The notes beneath the pieces were generated by a model. That model worked only from the letters and a program-made list of their open reading frames with translations. It ran no database searches and was not told the origin of the DNA. From assembly GCA_948739805.1 (NCBI GenBank), contig CAPYID010000004.1:1-64000 (forward strand): a stretch of 64,000 nt of DNA, in the 5' to 3' direction. Position numbers and translations under genes: made by a program. Positions within the stretch are counted from its first letter, which is position 1; each line of letters begins with the position of its first letter. Source of the DNA: an uncultured Clostridia bacterium (GTDB taxonomy: Bacteria > Bacillota > Clostridia > TANB77 > CAG-508). Below are positions 7,756 to 15,455 of the stretch, one piece after another.

Positions 7756-8986
7756 ATAATTTCTTATTATAATACTAGCATTATGCCCACCGGAATCCTA
7801 AAGAATTTGACATTACAACATTTAATTTTTCTTTTATTGGTTCATTTGGTACTATGTCTAAATCACATTCTTCATCTTTTTCTTTATAGTTTATTGTTGG
7901 TGGTACTATTCCATTTTCTATTGCTTTTACACAGATTACTGCTTCTACTCCTCCTGCTGCTCCTAATAAATGCCCAATATTTCCTTTTGTTGAACTTACT
8001 TTTACTTTTTTACTTGCTTCTCCTAATGCTGTTTTTATTGCTAGTGTTTCTGTAGAATCATTTAAATGTGTTGATGTTCCATGTGCATTTATATAATCAA
8101 TATCTTCTGGTTTGATACCAGCATCTTCTATTGCTCTTATCATTGCTTTTGCTCCACCTTCTCCATTTGGGTTAGGTGATGTTATGTGATATGCGTCTGT
8201 TGTGCTTCCAAATCCTATTACTTCTGCATATATTTTTGCTCCTCTTTTTTTAGCATGTTCTAATTCTTCAAGTACTACTATTCCTGCACCTTCTCCCATT
8301 ACAAATCCGCTTCTTTCTTTGTCGAATGGAATACTTGCTCTGTTTTTATCTTCTGATGTACACAATGCTTTCATGTTTTCAAATCCTGCTATTCCAATAG
8401 AACAGATTGAGGCTTCTGTTCCTCCTGCTATTATTACATCTTCATATCCCTGTTTTATAGTTTTATATGCTTCTCCTATTGCATGTGTTGATGAAGCACA
8501 TGCAGTTACTATTGAGATGGATTCTCCTTTGAAACCAAATTCTATTGCAATATTTCCTGCTGGCATGTTTGCTATTGCCATTGGAATGAACATTGGAGAT
8601 ACTCTATTGTTTCCTTTTACATAGTTTGTTTCACATTGTTCTTGTATTGTTTTTAATCCTGCTATTCCTGAACTTACAAAAACGCCCACTCTTTCATAAT
8701 TTGTATTTTCTTCTGTGATACCACTATTTTTTACTGCTTCTCTTGCTGCTATTACTGCAAATTGTGATGATTTATCAAATCTTTTTGCTTGTTTTTGCTC
8801 AAAGTATTCTAAAGGGTCATATTCTTTTATTTCTCCTGCTAGTTTTGTCTTGAAATTGTCTGTATCAAATAATGTGATTCTGTCAATACCACATTTTTTG
8901 TTTTCTATTCCTTTCCATGTTTCATTAACACTTTTTCCTATTGGAGTTATTGCTCCAAGTCCTGTAATTACAACTCTTTTTTCCAT
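7747..8986 (-). CDS. fabF: 3-oxoacyl-ACP synthase II, with a +1 frameshift near the 3' end
   Basis: Condensing enzyme extending acyl-ACP with malonyl-ACP. Catalytic Cys163 (VTACASSTHAIG) and the two histidines (NAHGTSTHLND and GNIGHLLGAAGG) are present. As sequenced, the frame ends early at 7781 with SNSLGFRWA. One extra base at 7790-7792 turns TTC-GGT-GGG into TTC-CGG-TGG. Skipping one base gives GFGGHNASIIIRNYEK and a stop at 7747, restoring the universal GFGGHN loop and a normal 412 residues. The gene is essential in most bacteria, so a real null is unlikely. The choices are an indel error or +1 frameshifting at CGG. Confidence 0.93.
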
Positions 8987-9005
8987 TTTTTTATTTTCCT
9001 TTCTA

Positions 9006-9034
9006 TTGAATTTATTGTTAATTTATGATATATT
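9006..9034 (+). promoter_or_regulatory. Sigma-A-like promoter for the 100-codon gene
   Basis: TTGAAT at 9006-9011, a 17-base spacer, then TATATT at 9029-9034. It is followed by an AAGGAGG ribosome site about ten bases before the ATG at 9067. This is a complete independent expression unit opposing the FAS operon. Confidence 0.6.
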
Positions 9035-9066
9035 AATATAAAAACCACAAGGAGGTATTTGTAAGT

Positions 9067-9369
9067 ATGACAAATTTGGAAAACTTTGTTACCAACGCTT
9101 GGGCTCTACGGAATCATTATGAAAATGATAATGTTCCAAATTCAAAGTTAAAAGTTCATATCCTTTCTCAAATAGTTAAGGAGATTTTTGAAGAAGGTAG
9201 TCTGCCTTCTCATTTAGTAATTGATGACGAATTTAAAGATGTCAGTGCCCTATTGGATGCTTCTACATCAGTACTAAAAGATTTAAATCTTGAAATGTAC
9301 AAACTATTAATATCTGCTAATTGTGATGTAGAAAAATCAATAAGTACAGTTTTATTTGAATTAAGTTAG
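9067..9369 (+). CDS. Small helical protein of unknown function, antisense within the FAS cluster
   Basis: A 100-residue protein, predicted mostly helical, with no signal peptide or membrane segment. I do not recognise a family. It is flanked by fabF and fabG, both on the other strand, and has its own promoter-like sequence, a strong AAGGAGG site and a hairpin terminator, so it is very probably expressed. Residue 15 is encoded by CGG, one of only four in-frame CGG codons I found in the window. It could regulate the FAS cluster or be an unrelated insertion; nothing in the sequence decides. Confidence 0.75.
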   Translation: MTNLENFVTNAWALRNHYENDNVPNSKLKVHILSQIVKEIFEEGSLPSHLVIDDEFKDVSALLDASTSVLKDLNLEMYKLLISANCDVEKSISTVLFELS

Positions 9370-9378
9370 AGCTTATCT

Positions 9379-9424
9379 GAAGCCTTTATTCTGTGTACTA
9401 TGCAGAATAGGGGCTTCTTTTTAT
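9379..9424 (+). terminator. Terminator of the 100-codon gene
   Basis: GAAGCCTTTATTCTG at 9379-9393 pairs with CAGAATAGGGGCTTC at 9403-9417, followed by TTTTTATT. There is no T-run on the other side, so it acts on the plus strand and should leave fabG-to-fabF transcription open. Confidence 0.8.
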
Positions 9425-10158
9425 TACATAATCATTCCACCATCTACATTAATCACTTGCCCTGTAATATATGTACTATCTTCTCCTGCTAAAAATTTTA
9501 CAAGATTTGCAACATCTTGTGTTGTTCCAATTCTTTTTAATGGGATAGATTTAGCAATTTCTTCTTTTATTTCTTCTTTTAATACATCTGTCATTCCAGT
9601 TTCTATAAATCCTGGTGCTACTGCATTTACTAATATTCCTCTTGATGCCACCTCTTTTGCTAAACTTTTTGTGAATCCTATTATTCCTGCTTTTGACGCT
9701 GAATAGTTTGTTTGACCAGCATTTCCTGCTACTCCTACAACAGATGATATATTTATTATTCTTCCTGAACGTGCTTTCATCATATGACTAATTACATTTT
9801 TAGTTACATTAAATGTTCCTACTAAGTTAGTATCTATTACGTCTTCAAAGTCTTCTTTTTTCATTCTCATTAATAGCGTATCTTTTGTAATTCCTGCATT
9901 GTTTACTAATACATCTATTTTTCCATATTCTTCTATGATTTCTTTTACAAATTTTTCACAGTCTTCAAAATTTGATACATCTCCTTGTACTGTTAAACAT
10001 TTTACCCCTTTTTCTTCTATTTGTTTTTTTGTTTCTTTTAATGCATCATTTTCTGTTCTATAATTTATTGCTATATCATAGCCATTTTGCGCTAAGGTTA
10101 AGGCTATCTGTTTTCCTATGCCTCTTGTGGCTCCTGTAATTAATGCGGTTTTGTTCAT
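9424..10158 (-). CDS. fabG: 3-oxoacyl-ACP reductase FabG
   Basis: NADPH-dependent short-chain reductase reducing 3-oxoacyl-ACP. It has the cofactor loop TGATRGIGKQIA near the N-terminus, NNAGITKD, and the catalytic Ser...Tyr-x3-Lys set (NISSVVGVAG, then NYSASKAG). I chose the Met at 10158 rather than 10191 because GGAGGGAAGAA lies just before it and MNKTALITGATRGIG is the usual family start. 244 residues is typical. It is separated from fabF by the antisense small gene and from fabD by a foldback element. Confidence 0.96.
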   Translation of the reverse strand: MNKTALITGATRGIGKQIALTLAQNGYDIAINYRTENDALKETKKQIEEKGVKCLTVQGDVSNFEDCEKFVKEIIEEYGKIDVLVNNAGITKDTLLMRMKKEDFEDVIDTNLVGTFNVTKNVISHMMKARSGRIINISSVVGVAGNAGQTNYSASKAGIIGFTKSLAKEVASRGILVNAVAPGFIETGMTDVLKEEIKEEIAKSIPLKRIGTTQDVANLVKFLAGEDSTYITGQVINVDGGMIM

Positions 10159-10199
10159 TTCTTCCCTCCATTTTATTATTTTATAGTACAATATAGAAA

Positions 10200-10374
10200 T
10201 AATTAATAATTAATCAATTCGAAAAATTATTTAAATGAAATTGAATTAGAAAATGTTAGAAATTAATTTATAGGGAATCTCGAGCGTGATGAGAGGGCGC
10301 TGTAAATTAATTTATTACATTTTATATGAAATTGAATTGTATAATTTTGAGAATTTATTAATTCATTAATTATT
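10200..10374. repeat. About 175-base AT-rich foldback element between fabG and fabD
   Basis: Long imperfect inverted repeat. The left arm holds AAAAATTATTTAAATGAAATTG and AAATTAATTTATAG blocks, which recur in reverse complement in the right arm. The centre is a GC-richer GAATCTCGAGCGTGATGAGAG. It fills the whole gap between two co-oriented FAS genes, with no coding potential, and resembles a miniature inverted-repeat element. Confidence 0.6.
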
Positions 10375-11304
10375 TTATAGTAAATTCATAGTATTTTTTA
10401 AACTCTCTATGTTATTAATATTCAAAATTTTTATTTCTTTATCTGTTGGTGTTCTTTTTACAAAGCCTGATAGTGCTTTACCTGGTCCTATTTCTATAAA
10501 TGTGTCTATTCCATTTTTTAGCATATTTTGTATTGTTTTTGAAAATCTTACTGGATTTATTATATGTTTTGCTAAGATGTCTTTTACATCGTCTGTATCT
10601 TTATATATTTCTCCATCTATGTTTTTTATGACTTGCGCTTTAAAATTGTTTATTGTTATTTTTTCTAGTTCTTTTCTTAAAGCGTGTGAACTTTCTATTA
10701 ATTTTTCGGTATGAAATGGACCTGCTGTTTTTAATGGTATTACTTTTTTGGCTCCCATTTCTTTTGCTATATTTCCTGCTTCTTCTATTCCTTCTTTTTC
10801 CCCTGATATTGCAACTTGCCCTACACAGTTATAATTTGCTGGTACTACAAATCCTGATTTTACTTTTTTACAGACATCTTCTACTTGTTCATCTGTTAGA
10901 CCCATTATTGCTGACATTTGCCAATTTCCTTTTGGTAGAAGATTTTGCATGTATTCTCCCCTTTTTTGAACAAGTTTAACTCCTTCTTCAAATGATATTG
11001 CTCCTGAATTTATTATTGCTGTATATTCTCCAAGACTTAGTCCGGCTGACATTTCTGCTACTATATTATTGCTTTTTAGTATTTCTAAAATTGCTAAGCT
11101 CATTGTTAATATTGCAAGTTGTGTGTATTTTGTTTCATTTAGTTTTTCTTCTGGTCCTTCAAATGATATTTGGGCAATGTCTATGCCTGTCAGTTCTTGT
11201 ACTTTGTTATATATTTTTTTTACTGCTTCATATTCTTCATATATGTCTTTTCCCATTCCTACATTCTGAGAGCCTTGACCTGGGAATAAAAATCCGATTT
11301 TCAT
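10375..11304 (-). CDS. fabD: Malonyl-CoA:ACP transacylase
   Basis: Transfers malonyl from CoA to ACP to supply FAS II extender units. Shows the N-terminal FPGQGSQNVGMG, the nucleophile Ser90 in GLSLGEY, and the catalytic His in GPFHTEKL. 309 residues is normal. Its start abuts the birA stop with no gap, so the two are surely co-transcribed. Its stop touches the foldback element. Confidence 0.97.
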   Translation of the reverse strand: MKIGFLFPGQGSQNVGMGKDIYEEYEAVKKIYNKVQELTGIDIAQISFEGPEEKLNETKYTQLAILTMSLAILEILKSNNIVAEMSAGLSLGEYTAIINSGAISFEEGVKLVQKRGEYMQNLLPKGNWQMSAIMGLTDEQVEDVCKKVKSGFVVPANYNCVGQVAISGEKEGIEEAGNIAKEMGAKKVIPLKTAGPFHTEKLIESSHALRKELEKITINNFKAQVIKNIDGEIYKDTDDVKDILAKHIINPVRFSKTIQNMLKNGIDTFIEIGPGKALSGFVKRTPTDKEIKILNINNIESLKNTMNLL

Positions 11305-11883
11305 TTAATATTCAATCCTTTCATATAATTCTTTTTCAAATCTGTTACAGAATTCTGTGATAAATTCTTCTGTATTTATGTCTATGTTAAATTCCCTTTT
11401 TATTGATGTTGCTATATTTTCTATGTCTTTACTAAAGTTTTGTTTTTTAGTGTTTATCCCAATTCCAACTACTAGATATTTTACATTTTCTGAAATTATT
11501 TTTGTTTCTGTTAAAATTCCACCTATCTTTTTGTTTCTATATATTATATCATTTGGTTCTTTTATTTCTAGTTTTAAGTTATATTGTTCTTCTATAATTT
11601 TATTTATTATTTTTGCTATTTCTATTGTTATTCCTTCTAATTTTTTTATATTACAATCCATTTGTATGAAGAATGAAAATGCTATATTTCCTTTTTCGTC
11701 TGTATGCCATATTCTTCCATGAGTTCCTTTTCCTTTTGTTTGTATTTCTGCTATTACTAATGTTCCATTTGTTATAGCTTTATTTTGTATTAATCTCCAG
11801 ATTTCACTTTGGGTTGAGTCTATTTCTTTATAATAAATTATGTTTCTTCCTAAAAAATTAGTTTTTAACTTTTTCAATTGCAT
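11305..11883 (-). CDS. birA: Biotin-protein ligase, catalytic-domain only
   Basis: Activates biotin with ATP and attaches it to the AccB lysine. Core motifs are GKGTHGRIWH (the biotinyl-AMP loop, usually GRGRxGR) and PNDIIYRNKKIGGILTE. There is no N-terminal helix-turn-helix, so it cannot act as a DNA-binding repressor like E. coli BirA. At 192 residues it is also shorter than usual and probably lacks most of the C-terminal SH3-like domain. It overlaps the acyl-CoA synthetase gene upstream by 26 bases and abuts fabD. Placement beside its substrate's pathway supports the call. Confidence 0.92.
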   Translation of the reverse strand: MQLKKLKTNFLGRNIIYYKEIDSTQSEIWRLIQNKAITNGTLVIAEIQTKGKGTHGRIWHTDEKGNIAFSFFIQMDCNIKKLEGITIEIAKIINKIIEEQYNLKLEIKEPNDIIYRNKKIGGILTETKIISENVKYLVVGIGINTKKQNFSKDIENIATSIKREFNIDINTEEFITEFCNRFEKELYERIEY

Positions 11884-13576
11884 CTAAATTGTCCTGCCTT
11901 TTTATTTTATTTGTTGTTGTTTTTATTAGTGGTTCTTCTGTTAATATTATTCCTTTTATTGCTTTGTATTTTGGCATTGTTTTGTTTATTTCCTTTATCT
12001 TGCTTGCTAAAACATCATGTATTTCTTCATCTGCTTCTACTTTGTAAACATCTTTTATTATTTCTCTATTAAATACTATTTTTACATTTATTTTTATGTC
12101 ATTTTTATCTTCTGATTGCTTTTTACCGAATACAAATGATTCTTCTACACCTTCTATTTTGTTTACTAGGTTTTCCATTTCTTCTGGGAATATATTTTTA
12201 CCATTTTTTAGCACTATTACACTTTTCTTTCTTCCGCAAATGTATATATACCCTTCTTCATCTATTCTAGCTAAGTCCCCTGTATAGAACCATTCATCCT
12301 TTATAGCTTCATTTGTTGCTTTTTTATTGTTAAAATATCCTAACATAATGCTTGGTCCTCTTACAATAAGCTCTCCTATACCTTCATCATTTGCATTTAC
12401 TATTTTTGCTTCAACACTTGGTACTGTTTTTCCTATTGAACCTGTTTTATAATATTTATTTGTTCCTATTGCTACAACTGGAGAGGTTTCTGTTAGACCA
12501 TATCCTTGTACTATATTTATTCCAAGTAGTCTATATTTTTCTTCTATTTTTGGGTCTAAAGCTGCTGCTCCACTTATGAATAATTTTACTTTTCCACCAA
12601 TCATATTATGTATTTCTTTAAATACTTCTTTTCTTTGTTCCATAGAAGCATTTTTATATTTTTCTTCGTTCTCTAATATTTCTTCTAGCTTCCCTTGTCT
12701 TTCTATTTGCTTTTTAATATTCATAAAGATTCTTTCATATATTGCTGGAACACATGCCATTACTGTTACATTATATTCTTTTAAGTTTTCTACTACATGC
12801 CTTAATCCATCACAAAATACTGTTTGAGCTCCTTTATATAGCGAAAATAAAAATCCTACTGTACATTCAAATACATGATGTATAGGTAATATTGAAAGTA
12901 GGACGTCTTCTGATGTAACATCTATAATGCTTCCAATATCCATTAAGTTTGAACATATATTTTTATGAGATAATGCTACTACTTTTGATTTTGATGTTGT
13001 TCCAGATGTAAATAGCATTATACTCATTTCTTCTGCATTTATCTCCGCATTAATGAATTCTCTGTTTCCTTTGTCTATAAGGTTTTTGCCTGTTTCTATT
13101 AGCTCTTTTTGTGAGTAAATTCCCTCTGAGTGTGAATTTAAATCCATTGCTATTAGATGTTTAAGTTTACTTTTATGACTATATCTTATCCTTTTTATGC
13201 TTTCTTCATATTTTTTTGAGTAAAAAATAGCTTCTATTTCTGACCTTTCTATTAATTCTTTTAATTCATTTTCTGGCAATGATTTATCTAATGGCACAAC
13301 TATCCCAGTTCCACAAACTATTGATAAATATGCAATTTCCCATTCATACCTGTTTTCCCCAATTACGGCTATTCTTTTTCCTTTTAATCCCAAGTTTATT
13401 AGAGAGGTTCCTAGAGCATCTATCATTTCTCTTATTTCATTGTGTGTAAAAATTTCATATTTTCCATTTTCTATTTTTATTTTATAGGCTGGCTTTTCTC
13501 CATATAATTTTTTAGTTTTATTTAACATATCTTTTAAATCTGTTATTTCTAAATGGTCGTATATTCGCTTATCCAT
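11858..13576 (-). CDS. Long-chain acyl-CoA/acyl-ACP synthetase, AMP-binding family (copy 1)
   Basis: A 572-residue adenylate-forming enzyme that activates fatty acids. The P-loop is LFTSGTTSKSKVVALSH; then QGYGLTETSP, DEWFYTGDLARIDEEGYIYI and the C-terminal lysine motif (TTTNKIKRQ). The usual TSGTTGxPKG loop is altered to TSGTTSKSK in both copies, suggesting a clade trait. Substrate is not certain; the FAS-cluster location suggests re-use of exogenous or recycled fatty acids. It is a paralogue of the gene immediately upstream, from which it is separated by 66 bases. Confidence 0.9.
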   Translation of the reverse strand: MDKRIYDHLEITDLKDMLNKTKKLYGEKPAYKIKIENGKYEIFTHNEIREMIDALGTSLINLGLKGKRIAVIGENRYEWEIAYLSIVCGTGIVVPLDKSLPENELKELIERSEIEAIFYSKKYEESIKRIRYSHKSKLKHLIAMDLNSHSEGIYSQKELIETGKNLIDKGNREFINAEINAEEMSIMLFTSGTTSKSKVVALSHKNICSNLMDIGSIIDVTSEDVLLSILPIHHVFECTVGFLFSLYKGAQTVFCDGLRHVVENLKEYNVTVMACVPAIYERIFMNIKKQIERQGKLEEILENEEKYKNASMEQRKEVFKEIHNMIGGKVKLFISGAAALDPKIEEKYRLLGINIVQGYGLTETSPVVAIGTNKYYKTGSIGKTVPSVEAKIVNANDEGIGELIVRGPSIMLGYFNNKKATNEAIKDEWFYTGDLARIDEEGYIYICGRKKSVIVLKNGKNIFPEEMENLVNKIEGVEESFVFGKKQSEDKNDIKINVKIVFNREIIKDVYKVEADEEIHDVLASKIKEINKTMPKYKAIKGIILTEEPLIKTTTNKIKRQDNLDAIEKVKN

Positions 13577-13642
13577 TTTTTATATATTTCCCTCCGTTGT
13601 ATTAAAGTTATTTTTCATTTATTGAGTTTAAGTTTTCATATA

Positions 13643-15376
13643 TTAAGTCGGAAAAGAATTATTAATGATTCTTTTCATCTCTTCTTGACGTTTAATTTTT
13701 TTAGTTGTAGTCTTAATCAATTCCTCACTACTTAAAATCATATTTTGAATATGTTTATATCTAGGAAAAGTAGTATTTAATTTTTTTATTTCATCCCAAA
13801 TAATTTTAAATAATTCATTTTCGGATTTATCTTTATATTTTTCTTGTGCAACTTCTTTACTATATACAATTTTTACTGATAATTTTACATCATTTTTATC
13901 ATTTTCATCTGGTAAACCAAAAACAAAACATTCTTCTACTAATTCTATTCTATTTATTAAAGTTTCTAGTTCTTCTGGAAAAACTTTTTTTCCATTTTTT
14001 AGAACTATCATATTTTTATTTCTACCTGTTATAATCAAATATCCTTTTTCATCTATATAGCCTAAATCTCCTGTATAGAACCACCCATCTTTTAATACAC
14101 TTTCTGTCTCTTCTGGCATTTCATAATATCCTAACATTACATTTGGTCCTTTTACTCTTATTTCTCCTATACCGTTTTCATCTTTGTTTGCAATTTCCAT
14201 AGTTACATTAATCATTGGTAATCCTACTGAACCATTTTTCATGTGTTTATTATCTTCTGCTGCTATTACTGGTGATGTCTCTGTTAGACCATAGCCTTGT
14301 ACTGTTTTTATTCCTAAGTTATTAAATCCTTTTGATATTTCTGGGTCTGCTGGTGCACCTCCAGATATAACAAATCTTAATTCTCCTCCTAATGCTTCTA
14401 TTACTGGTTTGAATAATTTTCTTCTTATGTCAATATGGAATTTTAGTAAAAAATTACTTATTTTCATTGCGTTTTTTATTAATTTTGTTTTTCCTTGTTT
14501 TTCTATTTCCTTCATTATTGTTTTATATATTGCTTCTACTAATAAAGGTACTCCAATGAATAAAGTTACTTTATATTCATTTAAATTTTGCTTAATATAT
14601 CTTAACCCATCTGGAAATACAGTTTTCACTCCTGTTGCTAACATCATTAACATTCCTGTTGAACCAAATATATGATGGAATGGCAAAAATGCAATATTTG
14701 TATCTGTTTCCCTAATATCTTCTACACATTGCATTGCATATATATTTGAAGCTACATTTCTTTGGGATATCATTACTGCTTTTGATTTTGATGTTGTTCC
14801 TGATGTAAATAATAATATATTCATTGCATTTTCATCTATTTGCACATTTATATAGTCTTTTTTTCCTTCCTGTAATAATTTATCTCCATCATTTATAAGT
14901 TTTTTTACAGATTCGAAGCCTTCTATTTCTCCCATACATATGTATTCTTTTAAGCATGTTTTATTTTTTTCTTTTATTTCTAGCATTTTCTCTGTTAGTT
15001 TTTCATCAAAAATTATACATTCTGCTTTACTTCTAATTAATGAGTTTTCAAGTTCATCATATTGTAAATCTTTGTCTAATGGTACAGATACTATTCCCCC
15101 AAGTAAATTTGACAAATGTGCTAATGCCCATTCATATCTGTTTTTTCCAATAACAGCTATCCTTTTTCCTTTAAACCCTTTTTCATAAAGCATTGTTCCT
15201 AATTTATTTATGTCTTCTAATAATCCTTTATATGAAATGTTTTCATAAGTTACTTCTTTGTTTTCTTGATGTTTTATTACAAATGCTGTTTTTTCATTGT
15301 ATTTCTTAGCTGATTCATAAATTATCTCTTTTACACTTTTAAATTCTTTGGCTTCAAATAATTTTCTATGTTCCAT
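13643..15376 (-). CDS. Long-chain acyl-CoA/acyl-ACP synthetase, AMP-binding family (copy 2)
   Basis: A 577-residue paralogue of the neighbouring synthetase, with the same domain order. It has LFTSGTTSKSKAVMISQ, VQGYGLTETSPVIA, GWFYTGDLGYIDEKGYLII and the C-terminal TTTKKIKRQ. The two copies share motif-level identity throughout but are clearly diverged, so the duplication is old and may reflect different chain-length preferences. A modest ribosome site (GGGGTTAAT) precedes the ATG. Confidence 0.9.
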   Translation of the reverse strand: MEHRKLFEAKEFKSVKEIIYESAKKYNEKTAFVIKHQENKEVTYENISYKGLLEDINKLGTMLYEKGFKGKRIAVIGKNRYEWALAHLSNLLGGIVSVPLDKDLQYDELENSLIRSKAECIIFDEKLTEKMLEIKEKNKTCLKEYICMGEIEGFESVKKLINDGDKLLQEGKKDYINVQIDENAMNILLFTSGTTSKSKAVMISQRNVASNIYAMQCVEDIRETDTNIAFLPFHHIFGSTGMLMMLATGVKTVFPDGLRYIKQNLNEYKVTLFIGVPLLVEAIYKTIMKEIEKQGKTKLIKNAMKISNFLLKFHIDIRRKLFKPVIEALGGELRFVISGGAPADPEISKGFNNLGIKTVQGYGLTETSPVIAAEDNKHMKNGSVGLPMINVTMEIANKDENGIGEIRVKGPNVMLGYYEMPEETESVLKDGWFYTGDLGYIDEKGYLIITGRNKNMIVLKNGKKVFPEELETLINRIELVEECFVFGLPDENDKNDVKLSVKIVYSKEVAQEKYKDKSENELFKIIWDEIKKLNTTFPRYKHIQNMILSSEELIKTTTKKIKRQEEMKRIINNSFPT

Positions 15377-15432
15377 ATTAACCCCAAACTTTCTATTTAT
15401 TCTATTTATATCATAAAAAGATAAAATTTGAA

Positions 15433-15454
15433 TTAGACTGGGTAGTCAGTCTAA
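15433..15454 (-). terminator. Hairpin after the MATE-kinase fusion gene
   Basis: TTAGACTG and CAGTCTAA with a six-base loop begin one base beyond the stop of the fusion gene, followed on the minus strand by a weak T-rich stretch. Possibly an attenuating terminator splitting the cluster into two transcripts. Confidence 0.5.
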
Positions 15455-15455
15455 T

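Noticed and set aside
9109..9111. CGG in the 100-codon gene as a frameshift site
   Set aside because: A +1 shift gives a short unrelated tail; the zero frame is long and followed by a terminator.
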